A DNA stretch of 34,169 nucleotides from Xanthobacteraceae bacterium (GTDB taxonomy: Bacteria > Pseudomonadota > Alphaproteobacteria > Rhizobiales > Xanthobacteraceae). Shown here piece after piece: positions 26,192 through 34,169 of the stretch. The notes below the pieces were generated by a model. It was not told the origin of the DNA. It ran no database searches and worked only from the letters and a program-made list of their open reading frames with translations. Position 1 is the stretch's first letter. The number at the start of each line of letters is the position of its first letter. The DNA is taken from positions 1 through 34,169 of the forward strand of contig JANQIP010000113.1 in the NCBI GenBank assembly GCA_028282095.1, in the 5' to 3' direction. Both the position numbers and the translations under genes were made by a program.

Positions 26192-26276
26192 ACTAATAGG
26201 TTTCCCCTATTCGGCGTGGTGCGTTCGCTCACCGCGCACACTATTCCAGCTCACCCGACGCAAGTCGTGCAACAAG

Positions 26277-27998
26277 CTATGCGGCGCGCACACGCTGCAT
26301 GAAGCGCGAGACCTGCCTCGCCAGCAGTTCCGACTGACGGGTCAGGCCTTCCGACGCGGATAGGACATTGGCTGCGCTCTCGCCGGTTTTGACCGAGGCT
26401 GCCTTCACGCCGGCGATCGACACTGTCACATCCTGCGTGCCGGTCGAAGCCCCCTGGGTATTGCGGCTGATCTCGTTCGCCGCCGTGTTCTGCTCTTCGA
26501 TCGCGGCGGCAACCGAGGTTGAAATCTCTCGTATCCGCTCGATCTTTGTGTTGATACCGGCAATGACAGCGACGGCATGGCCGGTCTGGTCCTGCACGTC
26601 CTTGATCTGGGTGGCTATCTCTTCCGTCGCCTTGGCGGTCTGGTTGGCCAGGCTCTTGACCTCCGAGGCGACGACGGCAAAGCCTTTGCCGGCTTCTCCG
26701 GCACGCGCCGCTTCGATCGTGGCGTTGAGCGCCAGTAGATTGGTCTGCTCGGCGATGGAGGTGATCAGATTGACCACACTGCCGATCGCCTCGACCTTGT
26801 CGGCAAGTCCCTTAATCTGGGTGTCGCTGTCAGATGCTGCGGTCACAGCTTCGTCGGCGGCACCAGTCTGCGTGCTCATCTGGCGGCTGATCTCGGCGAT
26901 GGAGCTGCCGAGCTCCTCTGCAGCGGCAGCGACCGTCTGGACATTGCCGGCGGCCTCCTCGGCGGCGGATGAAACGGTCGTCGCCTGGCCGCTGGTCTCT
27001 TCCGCGATCGTGGACATCGACCGAGAGGTGGACTGCATCTCTGTCGCCGCAGACGAGACGGACTGCACGATTTCTCCGATCTCCGACTCAAACTCGTCGG
27101 CCAGCGTGTGCATGGCGGCCCGTTTCTCAGCTTCCGCGCGTTGCTCGGCCTCTTTCTGCTGCTGCTCCAACGCTGTCTTCTCGACGGCGTTGACACGGAA
27201 GACCTCGACGGCCCGCGCCATCTCGCCGATTTCGTCGCCGCGCTCTCGATAGGGGACGCCGACGTCGCTATCTTTCGCAGAAAGCCGCTGCATGACCTCG
27301 CAAAGCACCGGGATCGGCCGCAGCATGATTCGATAGGCCACGAGCGCCACGACCAGGCAGATCGCCGTCGCCACCAGCACAACGAGCCCCAGCGTGCGGA
27401 TGATTCCCCACAGGATCGCCTCCAGCCTTTCCTTCTGCACACCGGCATAAAGGATCCCGAGCACATCGCCCGTCGGCGAGAAGATCGGCTCGTAGATCGT
27501 GTAGTAAGGGGTTCCCAGGATCACGGCTTCGCCCAGAAAAGTCTCACCCCGCTGAATCACCGGATAGACGGCGCCGTTTTGGCCAAGCGGCGTGCCGATC
27601 GCCCGCGCCCCGTCCGGCTTGATGATGTTCGTTGTCCGCCGCCAGTAGTCGCGCGTTTCGGGATCCCAGGCGAAAACCGTCGCGGTTTCTCCGGTCATAA
27701 GACCGATCCGATCGATCAGGTCGTGATCCTTGAAATCGGACAGGGCCGCGATCTCAAGTCTTTCAACGGCTTTGTCGGGGCCGAACTGCACACGAAACCC
27801 CGGATAGCGATCGGCAAGCGTCATCGCCGCTATGCGCAGGCTTGACATCTGGCGGTCGATCGCCTGCTGCTCGATCCAGCCGCCTACTTGGTTGATCGAT
27901 GCGTAGGCCAGGGCCGCAGCAAATGCGAGAACGATCACTACGGTCAGCAAACTTGCCTTGGTGGTCAGGCCAAGTTTTGCAATACTGCTGTGCAACAT
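26277..27998 (-). CDS. Methyl-accepting chemotaxis protein with single-Cache sensor
   Basis: A 573-aa chemoreceptor. The first transmembrane helix ([21 protein letters not shown]) is followed by a periplasmic domain of about 150 residues with [18 protein letters not shown] and [20 protein letters not shown], typical of the Cache_3-Cache_2 type (sCache). Then come a second helix ([20 protein letters not shown]), a HAMP domain, and a signalling domain with the hairpin tip [19 protein letters not shown], then [20 protein letters not shown]. No CheR-binding pentapeptide is at the C-terminus (FMQRVRAA). ATG 27998 is chosen for AAGGAG six bases upstream. No other chemotaxis gene is in the window, so it is an orphan receptor; sCache domains often sense small carboxylates. 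Confidence 0.9.
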   Translation of the reverse strand: MLHSSIAKLGLTTKASLLTVVIVLAFAAALAYASINQVGGWIEQQAIDRQMSSLRIAAMTLADRYPGFRVQFGPDKAVERLEIAALSDFKDHDLIDRIGLMTGETATVFAWDPETRDYWRRTTNIIKPDGARAIGTPLGQNGAVYPVIQRGETFLGEAVILGTPYYTIYEPIFSPTGDVLGILYAGVQKERLEAILWGIIRTLGLVVLVATAICLVVALVAYRIMLRPIPVLCEVMQRLSAKDSDVGVPYRERGDEIGEMARAVEVFRVNAVEKTALEQQQKEAEQRAEAEKRAAMHTLADEFESEIGEIVQSVSSAATEMQSTSRSMSTIAEETSGQATTVSSAAEEAAGNVQTVAAAAEELGSSIAEISRQMSTQTGAADEAVTAASDSDTQIKGLADKVEAIGSVVNLITSIAEQTNLLALNATIEAARAGEAGKGFAVVASEVKSLANQTAKATEEIATQIKDVQDQTGHAVAVIAGINTKIERIREISTSVAAAIEEQNTAANEISRNTQGASTGTQDVTVSIAGVKAASVKTGESAANVLSASEGLTRQSELLARQVSRFMQRVRAA

Positions 27999-28369
27999 AA
28001 CCTTCTCCTTTGGCGTTTCCTCCGATTTTTTTGTTCGCGGGTTTTCTCCAAAGATAATGGACATTCCGTTAATGCTTTGGCCTTTTTCGATCTAAGGAAC
28101 AAATGATACTTGCGCAACGGATGAGTTCGATGACGGTTTATACCGTAGCTTGACGCCTTTACTCCTTCCGCCACAAGATTTTCGAATAAGAAAATAGCCG
28201 TGAAATCCGGCTCTCCATTGAGAGGATCGAAGGAATTATAATTATCCAAAGAACGTTTGGCGGCTCTTTCCCCAGAGGAATCCCTTTTCCGTGCGGATAC
28301 GACAAAGAAATTCCGCTGCGCTTGCGAAAGAGGCTGGAAAAGGGCCGTTTCCTCTGCAAAGCTATGGCA
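27999..28369. other. Intergenic upstream of the chemoreceptor; no gene seen
   Basis: About 370 bases, more AT-rich than the surroundings, holding the ribosome-binding site AAGGAG of the chemoreceptor and presumably its promoter. No perfect sigma-70 or sigma-28 box was found by eye. The short open frames on both strands overlap and show no motif. Confidence 0.4.
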
Positions 28370-28552
28370 TTAAGGCCTGTCACCAACCCCCTTGGTGTTT
28401 AGCGCAGCTTCCAGAACGAAATTCCGACAATGCGCGAGGAGAAGCGCATGGCATTCCAGATAGGCATCGATAACGGCGACGTTATTGTCGATCGCAGCGA
28501 TGTCGGTGACGGCGTGAAACCGGCGGCACGTACGCAGCGGATCGGCGCTCAC
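28370..28552 (-). CDS. Possible 60-aa protein coupled to the epimerase gene
   Basis: GTG 28552 overlaps the TGA of the epimerase gene in a GTGA, the usual sign of translational coupling, and the frame runs 60 codons to TAA. The product contains a cysteine- and histidine-bearing helix-like stretch (VAVIDAYLECHALLLAHCRN). No family is recognised. Codon use is consistent with the neighbours, but the length is within what chance allows in GC-rich DNA. Confidence 0.4.
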   Translation of the reverse strand: MSADPLRTCRRFHAVTDIAAIDNNVAVIDAYLECHALLLAHCRNFVLEAALNTKGVGDRP

Positions 28553-29577
28553 ATCCCGGCGAGTTCCGCCATGCCCTGACTGAAGTCCACCTGCGGCTGC
28601 CAGTTGAGTTCACGTCGCAGGCGCGAGGAGTCGGCCGTGATGTGACGGACATCCCCGAGGCGGTACTGCCCGGTGACGATCGGGCGAGGTCCATTCAATG
28701 CTTGCGCCAAGGTTTCGGCCATCTCGCCCACGGTGCGTGGCGTACCCGAGCCGACATTGTAGGCACGAACGCCGCCTGTATGCTGCTCGCAGGCGACGAC
28801 CGTCGCAGCGGCAACGTCGCGCACATGGATGAAATCGCGGCGTTGCCGTCCGTCCTCGAATACGTGGGGCGATTGCCCCCGGCGCAAGGCGGAGGTGAAG
28901 ATCGCGGCGACGCCGGCATAGGGCGTATCGCGCGGCATGCCCGGCCCATAGACATTGTGATAGCGCAGCGCCGCCACCGAGCCGCCGGTCGCGCGTGCCC
29001 AGGTCGTGGCATAGTATTCCTGCGCAAGCTTGCTGATCGCATAGGCGTTGCGCGGATCGGGCGGCGTGTCTTCATCGACGAGTTCCGGCGACAGTGGCCG
29101 GCCGCAAATCGGACAAGGCGGCTCGAACCGGCCGGCCGCCAGGGCCGCCTCGGCCCGCGGCGGCGGCCTGACGGCACCATGTTCGGCGCATCGCCCCAAA
29201 CCCTCGCCGTAAATCACCATCGAGCTCGCGAGCGTCAGCCGCGTGATGCCCGCATTCGCCATGGCGGCGAGCAGCACCGCTGTCCCGGCATCGTTCGACG
29301 ACGCATAGTCCGGCAGATCGCCGACATGGACGCCGAGACCGACTTTCGCGGCAAGATGCAGGACCGCGTCCATGCCTTGCACCGTTTGATCGACGGCGGC
29401 AGCGTCGCGGATATCGGCAACGCGCACATCGACACCCTCGATCGTGCGCGCAGTGCCATCCTTGTGCACATCGGAACGCAACGAATCGAGGACGCGCACC
29501 TCATGCCCGCGCGCAAGAAGCTCGCGCAGGACCTGTCGGCCGATAAAACCGGCTCCACCGGTGAGAAGAACGCGCAT
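28549..29577 (-). CDS. NAD-dependent epimerase/dehydratase with zinc-knuckle-like insert
   Basis: A 342-aa extended short-chain dehydrogenase acting on a nucleotide sugar. It has the NAD-binding GGAGFIG (residues 7-13), DSLRSD at the end of strand 2, LHLAAKVG, the SSM active-site serine region (118-120), and the catalytic YAISK (Tyr179, Lys183), followed by RYHNVYGPGMP and RRDFIHVRDVA. An insert of about 35 residues between the serine and tyrosine carries Cys130, His133, Cys155 and Cys158 (RCAEHG and PCPICG), spaced like a structural zinc site. ATG 29577 opens directly into the first strand. It is the third or fourth gene of the minus-strand glycan cluster. The substrate is not readable; UDP-glucose 4-epimerase-like or dTDP-sugar chemistry is possible. 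Confidence 0.88.
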   Translation of the reverse strand: MRVLLTGGAGFIGRQVLRELLARGHEVRVLDSLRSDVHKDGTARTIEGVDVRVADIRDAAAVDQTVQGMDAVLHLAAKVGLGVHVGDLPDYASSNDAGTAVLLAAMANAGITRLTLASSMVIYGEGLGRCAEHGAVRPPPRAEAALAAGRFEPPCPICGRPLSPELVDEDTPPDPRNAYAISKLAQEYYATTWARATGGSVAALRYHNVYGPGMPRDTPYAGVAAIFTSALRRGQSPHVFEDGRQRRDFIHVRDVAAATVVACEQHTGGVRAYNVGSGTPRTVGEMAETLAQALNGPRPIVTGQYRLGDVRHITADSSRLRRELNWQPQVDFSQGMAELAGM

Positions 29578-29610
29578 GACTTAGATCATCTCCGAAAGCA
29601 AAGTGGATGC

Positions 29611-30336
29611 TCAACGCAAGGTGGACCTCCGCTGCGAGGCGAGCAGGCGCGTAAACGTGCTCGCGATTTTCCAGCCGGCCGCCAGCCCGGCGACCAGATT
29701 GCCCGAGACTTTCGACACGCCGCCACGCCGACAGCGATGGTCGACGGGAATTTCCAGCACGCGCAGCCCGGCGGCGGCGACGCGCATTTGCATTTCCAGG
29801 TTCCAGCCGTAAGTCCGCTCGGTCATGTTCAAGGCACGGAGGCGGTCGACCCGCATGGCGCGGAACGGCGACATGTCGGTGAAGCGGACACCATAGGCAA
29901 GCCGCAGGAGCAGTCCGGCGAGCCAGCCGGCGACGATCTGCTGTATTGTCATGCTGCCCGGCTCACGCGTTCCGCGCAGCCGCGACCCCATCACGAAGTC
30001 GGCCGCATTGTCCGCGATCGGGCGAACCACCGCGGGAATAAAGGCGGGAACGTCGCTGCCGTCACCATCCATGTAGCATACGATGCCGATGTGCGGCGGA
30101 ACAGCGGAAAGACCGGCGGCGCAGGCGCGACCATAGCCGCGTTCGGGCTCAGAGATCACTTGCGCGCCGGCCTCGCGCGCGCGCTGCGCCGTGCGGTCTT
30201 TCGATCCGTTGTCGACGACAATGACGAGGTCCACCTGCTGCGCGAGGACCTCGCGAACCAGATCCGCGATCGCCTCCTCTTCGTCGAGGCACGGCAGAAC
30301 GACGGCAATGCTCGCGTCAGTCGTGGCGAAACGCAT
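29611..30336 (-). CDS. Family 2 glycosyltransferase, DPM1/DolP-mannose-synthase-like
   Basis: A 241-aa GT2 enzyme: VVLPCLDEEEAIADLV at the start, VIVVDNGSKDRTAQRARE with the first acidic motif, YGRACAAGL, then CYMDGDGSD, the DXD-like metal site, and a GSRLRG turn. No C-terminal membrane helices are present, though hydrophobic stretches (GWLAGLLLRLAYGV) may touch the membrane. Such enzymes charge a polyprenyl phosphate with a sugar. ATG 30336 lies two bases after the stop of the DUF2064 gene, so the two are coupled. A membrane mannosyltransferase upstream (31284-32657) would use the polyprenyl-sugar product. Confidence 0.88.
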   Translation of the reverse strand: MRFATTDASIAVVLPCLDEEEAIADLVREVLAQQVDLVIVVDNGSKDRTAQRAREAGAQVISEPERGYGRACAAGLSAVPPHIGIVCYMDGDGSDVPAFIPAVVRPIADNAADFVMGSRLRGTREPGSMTIQQIVAGWLAGLLLRLAYGVRFTDMSPFRAMRVDRLRALNMTERTYGWNLEMQMRVAAAGLRVLEIPVDHRCRRGGVSKVSGNLVAGLAAGWKIASTFTRLLASQRRSTLR

Positions 30337-30338
30337 GT

Positions 30339-31061
30339 TCAGGCCGAGGCACTAAGAGCGGCGCGCCGCCCGCGCATGAACTGCCGCGTCGCCAGTGCTT
30401 CGGCGCCGATGATATCGGCCTCGGCGAAACCCGGTCGTTCGCCCGCGAGTTCAGCCTCGAGCATCCGCAATGAAGGTGCATCATCGACGTCATACCAGGC
30501 CGGCACATTCATCACCGGCAAACCGATGTCGCCGGCGCGCGCGAGCGTGGCCCGATAGACATCCGATGTGCTCCAAGGGATGTCTTCGAACAGCCGGGCA
30601 TGGACGCGGGAGAGCCCGACCAGGGTGTAGCCGCCGTCGATGGCAGGCCCCAAAGTGACATTGTCGCCGCTGCGCACGGCCTCGACCGCCGCGCGCAGGA
30701 TCGATTTCGGCAAGGTCGGCGAATCGGAGTTGACGAGAATTGCGCCGTCATGGCCCGCCGCCAAGAGATCGGCGACGCCTTGGGTCAAGCGCACGCCCAA
30801 ATCGCCGTCACTCTGCGCCAGCAGACGGAAACCGACGGGCAGCAGCGGCCGCAACGCCGTCTCCGATCCGCGCGGCGTGTAGATGGCATAGCCGGCGACG
30901 TCACCTTCCGCCGCCAGAAACGCGATCGTGCTCGCAAGATCGCGGATAAAGCAGGCCGAAATGGCGGCGCATTCGTCCAATTGCAGCGGCGGCGACAGCC
31001 GCGTCTTTGATAAGCCGCGGGTCGGCGTCTTGCACATGATGGCAATGGCGACAGTGCTCAC
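30339..31061 (-). CDS. DUF2064/TIGR04282-type glycosyltransferase
   Basis: A 240-aa nucleotidyl/glycosyltransferase-A-like protein: IAIMCKTPTRGLSKTRLSPP at the N-terminus (the family's K-T-R-L motif), LLAQSDGDLGVRLTQGV, ILVNSDSPTLPKSILRAA with the SDSP motif, LGPAIDGGYTLVGL, and WSTSDVY. The family (TIGR04282, also called arsenosugar biosynthesis-associated glycosyltransferase) is often paired with a GT2 enzyme, as here. No arsenic gene is in the window, so the arsenosugar label should not be taken literally. ATG 31061. It follows the GT87-like gene after a 222-bp gap that carries a family B repeat, so it may have its own promoter. Confidence 0.85.
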   Translation of the reverse strand: MSTVAIAIMCKTPTRGLSKTRLSPPLQLDECAAISACFIRDLASTIAFLAAEGDVAGYAIYTPRGSETALRPLLPVGFRLLAQSDGDLGVRLTQGVADLLAAGHDGAILVNSDSPTLPKSILRAAVEAVRSGDNVTLGPAIDGGYTLVGLSRVHARLFEDIPWSTSDVYRATLARAGDIGLPVMNVPAWYDVDDAPSLRMLEAELAGERPGFAEADIIGAEALATRQFMRGRRAALSASA

Positions 31062-31182
31062 GCTCTTTGGTCCCCGATATGGATAACTCAGTGCAAACCC
31101 AGAGTCTGGATAACGCCTTGCGCGCCAAAACCGGCAAACAACCGATCGTGATATTGTACCAATCGGCGCTCGGCCACCGAGA

Positions 31183-31226
31183 GCATGATCCCAATGAACT
31201 GGCAGGTTTTTTCGAGAAGATCATGC
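31183..31226 (+). repeat. Palindromic repeat family B copy 3
   Basis: A 44-nt unit with perfect GCATGATC and GATCATGC ends. The inner arms have decayed (CCAATGAACT facing TTTTTTCGAG). It has the same length and orientation as copy 4 and sits between the GT87-like and DUF2064 genes. Confidence 0.8.
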
Positions 31227-31283
31227 GAAAAGACTGGAGCCCGACTGACTCAGTCTCAAGGAATCGCGCGCCGGATCCTCGCA

Positions 31284-32657
31284 TCACCTTTCGCGCGTTG
31301 CCCTACGTGCGTACCGGTTGCGCCACGCGCGCCAGGCTTCATACCCACAGGCGGCCAGGAACGCGGTACAAAGCACCGTCTCGCGAACCATTATCGACAC
31401 GCCCGGATGCCAGTGAAACTGCAAAACCACGGCCCCGACCGTGAACACCCACACGGGAGCGCCGCCGACGAGCGCGACAAAGGGCGTTAGCACCAGAAAA
31501 TACCATGCATAATTCGGCGACATCAGAAACAAGAAGACCATCAGCAATCGGCTGACGTCGGCGAGCATCGTCGCCGCCGAGCGGTTTTTGCGAAACGCGA
31601 CCCGAACAGCCAAGACGGCGAGCACGATTCCTGCAATCGTGAGATAAACCTGGAGCGTATTCCAGTCATGATCGCCAAACACCCATCGGACGGCGGCACG
31701 CGGCCAGAACGCGTCGCCGGTGGCGAGGCCCTCTTCCGTCAAATAGCCGCCTGCGAGGAAGCCGAGCACATCCGATCCGACCGACAGATAAGGCGCGTAA
31801 CACACTAATACGACGGCAAGGACGACAAGCGGCAGCCTCCAGTCCCACGGCCGCCAAATCGCCGGGAGCGCCAGCACAGCGAACGGCTTTGCCAACGCGC
31901 CTAGCGTGATCGCGGCAGCCGCCCGCAGTGGCCGGTGCGTCACGGCGAGCCACAGGCCGAGCATCAAGAGGCTCACCATCAGGGCATCGACATGTCCGTT
32001 ATTGGCGATCTCCCAGAGCGGCAGCGGATGCCAAGCATAGGCCACGATATCGGTGGCCGGCCGGCCGAGCTTGCGTAGCAGCAGGATGATCATGACAACC
32101 GTGACGGCTTCGCAGGCGAGGAGCGCAAGCCTCATCATCACGACGCTTGCGCTAAGACGCGTCACCAGGAAGAAGAACATCTGCGCGAGCGGGGGATAGA
32201 TGGTCGTCGCGTAATCGGCGCGATTGATGTTCGGATAGACCGGATTGTCGCGCAGGAACGAAAGCGTCTCGTCGGCGGGGACGTACCGATAAGGATTGAT
32301 GCCGGCGCCCTGGACAATGCCGTCCCAGACATAGCGATAAATGTCGGTCGACAGCAGCGGCTCGGTGAAAAGCAAGTAGGCCCTCAGCAGGATCGCGACG
32401 ACTGCAATCGTCCAAAGGGCGGTTCGTTTCGGCACACGATCGACGACCGCCGTCGCGGCCAAGGCGACGAGACCGGTCAAGAGCGCCAAAGCGATAAAGG
32501 CATTGTCTCCGAAAGCGCGGAATGCAAAGGGTGCGGCTGCGGTGAGCACGAGTGCGACCACGCCGAGAGCCCACAGACGATAGGGTGTCGCGGCGTCGTG
32601 CAGCTCTTTTCGAGCGACCGCAGCACCGGGATCGACGGATTGTGTGTCTGCGCTCAC
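31284..32657 (-). CDS. Polytopic membrane glycosyltransferase, GT87/mannosyltransferase-like
   Basis: A 457-aa integral membrane protein with ten or more hydrophobic helices. After the first pair of helices it has the acidic loop LLSTDIYRYVWDGIVQGAGI and NPYRYVP, then DYATTIYPPLAQMFF, the pattern of polyprenyl-phosphate-sugar-dependent GT-C mannosyltransferases (DUF2029/GT87-like), in which the Asp of the first loop is catalytic. WHPLPLWEIANNGHVDALM is a second conserved loop. It ends with a basic tail. GTG 32657 (SADTQS) is the best start after the upstream frame opens at 32687 with TTG; no ATG is in frame there and the ribosome-binding site is weak. It probably transfers a sugar from the lipid carrier made by the GT2 enzyme onto a glycolipid outside the inner membrane. 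Confidence 0.82.
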   Translation of the reverse strand: MSADTQSVDPGAAVARKELHDAATPYRLWALGVVALVLTAAAPFAFRAFGDNAFIALALLTGLVALAATAVVDRVPKRTALWTIAVVAILLRAYLLFTEPLLSTDIYRYVWDGIVQGAGINPYRYVPADETLSFLRDNPVYPNINRADYATTIYPPLAQMFFFLVTRLSASVVMMRLALLACEAVTVVMIILLLRKLGRPATDIVAYAWHPLPLWEIANNGHVDALMVSLLMLGLWLAVTHRPLRAAAAITLGALAKPFAVLALPAIWRPWDWRLPLVVLAVVLVCYAPYLSVGSDVLGFLAGGYLTEEGLATGDAFWPRAAVRWVFGDHDWNTLQVYLTIAGIVLAVLAVRVAFRKNRSAATMLADVSRLLMVFLFLMSPNYAWYFLVLTPFVALVGGAPVWVFTVGAVVLQFHWHPGVSIMVRETVLCTAFLAACGYEAWRAWRNRYARRATRER

Positions 32658-32689
32658 AGCGCGGCGCCATTCATGGCAGCAAACCAAAT

Positions 32690-33274
32690 GGTTGTCGCGG
32701 CCGCGGCAAGCCGGCTATCGCCGCACCACGAACAGGGCACCTTGAAATCGATCCCGATCACCGCCCTCACCCGGCCAAAACCTGAAGCGCGATTTACCCG
32801 AATTGAATCAACCGCGCCGGAGTAGCCGGACGGGTCGAACCTATCACGTCTGCGTCTGCGCCGGCGTACATGGGCCATCTGACCGTCATGAAATCTTGAT
32901 GCTGACGGCAGCGCGCAACCAGCGAAATTTTCACGAACGTGCTTGAGGGCTGAACCGGAGCCTTAACGGTGTCACCGCAATCCACGCCTATTCGCCCCAT
33001 CGCCGGGTATCATCCTACATGAACTGCAATCTTGGGTATTTAACGCATTGCGGCGCTCGCCTATTATGTCGATGCGGCGGTCTTGGAAATCAAACTCGTT
33101 GCAGCCGAGATGCGGGGCACCGCCACCGCGCCATTGTGTCAATGATCGTCGGTGCGTTTTCGCGCGGCTTACGCCGCCGCCGTTGGATTCACGGTGGCGA
33201 AGCGTCTGCAGCAGACGAGCGAAACGCGAATTGTCAGCCAAAATATTGCATGCGGGGCTTGAAGGAGAGCGGCC
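32690..33274. other. Divergent intergenic region; no gene seen
   Basis: About 585 bases between the GT87-like gene and the DoxX-like gene, which diverge. Short frames on both strands have no motif. A compact inverted repeat, CGTCTGC, A, GCAGACG, lies at 33203-33217. The ribosome-binding site of the next gene (AAGGAG near 33262) is at the end. It presumably holds both promoters, none of which I could place. Confidence 0.4.
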
Positions 33275-33937
33275 GTGCCAGGGAACCCGATTAACGACGC
33301 CTATTTGTTCTTGGTTGGCGAGACCAGCGATCATCTGAGCCTGGGCCCTTGGCGCTTTCTGTTGCTCGCTTTGTACTGGGCGCTGTTGTTGGGCGCTATT
33401 TATCTTGCTTTCCGCAATTGGCGGGACGATCCGGCTCAACGCACCGGCACCCATTTCGGCACCGCCGTCGCGCGCGTCCTGATCGGTACGATGTGGTTCG
33501 AGGGGATGCTGTGGAAACTGCCGCTGCCACTTTCGGGCGGCCTGGAATACTGGACTCAGCAGATGGCGACACGCGCCGCATTCGAGTTCCACCGCGAGAT
33601 TGTTACCGACTTTATAATACCTAATCTTCGTATCTTCGGACCTTTCGTCTTCTTGGCGGAGCTTATGTTCTCGATTTCGCTGATGTTGGGATTCGCTGTT
33701 CGTCTTGTCGGCGTGATCGGCATTTTCTTCGTATTGAATCTGTGGCTCGGCATCTACAAACCGGGCAATCCGGCGGAATGGCCGTGGGCATACATTTTCC
33801 TTGCTATGTTGATGTTCTTGTTTGCCCTCTACGCCGCGGGTCGCAGCCTTGGATTGGACGCCTTGCTACGTCGAAACTCGCCGGCGGTCCGCGAGGGGAA
33901 GGGTTTCATCGGCTGGATTCTCAATCGCGCCAGCTGA
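33275..33937 (+). CDS. DoxX/DoxD-like membrane protein
   Basis: A 220-aa protein with about four membrane helices (FLLLALYWALLLGAIYLAF, then AELMFSISLMLGFAVRLVGVI, GIFFVLNLWLGIY and YIFLAMLMFLFALYAAG). The second helix opens with ARVLIGTMWFEGMLWKLPL, and residues HREIVTDFIIPNL follow, resembling the DoxX/DoxD group (the small subunit of thiosulfate:quinone oxidoreductase and relatives). GTG 33275 is chosen for AAGGAG seven bases upstream. No partner subunit is in the window. A role in respiratory or detoxifying membrane redox chemistry is a guess from the family. Confidence 0.8.
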   Translation: MPGNPINDAYLFLVGETSDHLSLGPWRFLLLALYWALLLGAIYLAFRNWRDDPAQRTGTHFGTAVARVLIGTMWFEGMLWKLPLPLSGGLEYWTQQMATRAAFEFHREIVTDFIIPNLRIFGPFVFLAELMFSISLMLGFAVRLVGVIGIFFVLNLWLGIYKPGNPAEWPWAYIFLAMLMFLFALYAAGRSLGLDALLRRNSPAVREGKGFIGWILNRAS

Positions 33938-34008
33938 GTCCTCCTTTACGAATCCGTCGGAAAGGTCCTCATGACCGAAGCGGTTCTTGTGCGCTCGGCA
34001 AGATCAGG

Positions 34009-34063
34009 CAATCAAACAAAGAAAATCGGAGCGCGATTGTGCCAACCTGAAGCAATCGCGCTC
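34009..34063 (+). repeat. Repeat family A copy 2
   Basis: AATCAAACAAAGAAAATCG leads into a perfect 11-bp inverted repeat, GAGCGCGATTG (34029-34039) and CAATCGCGCTC (34053-34063), around a 13-nt loop containing CAACCTGAA. It matches 26091-26148 in reverse orientation. Confidence 0.8.
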
Positions 34064-34122
34064 TCGGGTCGGGCATCCAAAAAGCCTCCATGCTGATCAA
34101 CGTCTCAGCACTTTGCATTAGA

Positions 34123-34166
34123 GCATGATCCCGAAAAGTTGGCAGACTTTTCGGACAAGATCATGC
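34123..34166 (+). repeat. Palindromic repeat family B copy 4, best preserved
   Basis: A 44-nt unit: GCATGATC, then CCGAAAAGT, a TGGCAG loop, ACTTTTCGG, ACAA and GATCATGC. Outer 8-bp and inner 9-bp arms are both perfect. It lies about 60 bases after family A copy 2, at the edge of the window. Confidence 0.9.
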
Positions 34167-34169
34167 GAC

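Noticed and set aside
29581..29607. Possible half-copy of palindrome family B between the epimerase and GT2 genes
   Set aside because: Only GATCATCTCCGAAAG-like similarity over about 15 bases and no second arm; too weak to list as a repeat.
28642..30558. A 638-codon plus-strand open frame
   Set aside because: It is antisense to the epimerase, GT2 and DUF2064 genes and shows only low-complexity Arg/Gly/Ala-rich sequence with no motif.
33203..33217. CGTCTGC-A-GCAGACG inverted repeat as a terminator or operator
   Set aside because: A one-base loop cannot form a normal hairpin, there is no T-run, and it is not repeated elsewhere in the window. Noted only in the intergenic entry.
1..34169. CRISPR arrays, tRNA and rRNA genes
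   Set aside because: I saw no regularly spaced repeat array, no cloverleaf with a TTCGA-type T-loop in the right context and no rRNA-like stretch. A covariance-model scan was not possible here.

Overview
The window looks like an accessory region of an alphaproteobacterial chromosome, probably Hyphomicrobiales (Rhizobiales). The evidence is the high-GC coding, the remnants of a Trb-type conjugation module with a DUF2274 gene, and imperfect palindromes of the GCATGATC...GATCATGC kind that are common in that order. The assignment comes from reading alone; no database search was run.

Layout. (1) Positions 1-5900 are a graveyard. They hold an ABC-exporter ATPase fragment fused out of frame to a TonB-dependent receptor pseudogene with two in-frame TAA codons, an apparently intact AraC-family regulator beside it, an alpha/beta-hydrolase scrap and a relaxase (DUF3363-like) scrap. 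(2) Positions 5904-8294 hold one large intact gene for a membrane-anchored alpha/beta-hydrolase-like protein of 796 aa with an unrecognised C-terminal third. (3) Positions 8890-12850 are a second junkyard: HigB-like toxin/TrbG chimera, broken trbI, intact DUF2274 gene, IS630 transposase fragment, vWA-like and DEAD/DEAH-helicase fragments in one frame, and a group II intron reverse transcriptase fragment that stops at the border of the next locus. (4) Positions 12850-21508 are an intact siderophore-uptake locus: two half-size ABC exporters of the YbtPQ/IrtAB type, an RhtX/FptX-like MFS importer and a TonB-dependent receptor on the minus strand, divergent from an AraC (PchR-like) regulator. A tandem pair of identical 15-bp palindromic half-sites lies between receptor and regulator. 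(5) Positions 21837-26045 hold a NodU/CmcH-type carbamoyltransferase divergent from a small charged secreted protein, a DUF1579-like protein and a membrane-anchored SGNH hydrolase. (6) Positions 26277-27998 hold an orphan chemoreceptor. (7) Positions 28370-32657 hold a minus-strand glycan/glycolipid cluster: GT87-like membrane mannosyltransferase, DUF2064 glycosyltransferase, GT2 glycosyltransferase, NAD-dependent epimerase and a possible 60-aa protein. (8) Positions 33275-33937 hold a DoxX/DoxD-like membrane protein, followed by palindromic repeats up to the window end.

How it fits together. Region 4 should carry a ferric siderophore across the outer membrane (TonB receptor) and inner membrane (MFS and/or ABC pair) under AraC control. 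Region 1 carries the decayed counterparts of three of its components (ABC ATPase, receptor, AraC), so the window holds a dead and a live version of the same kind of system, separated by conjugative-element debris. Regions 5 and 7 look like surface-glycan or lipid synthesis and decoration. Four palindromic repeats of 43-44 nt, plus two companion repeat families, sit in the intergenic spaces of the right half.
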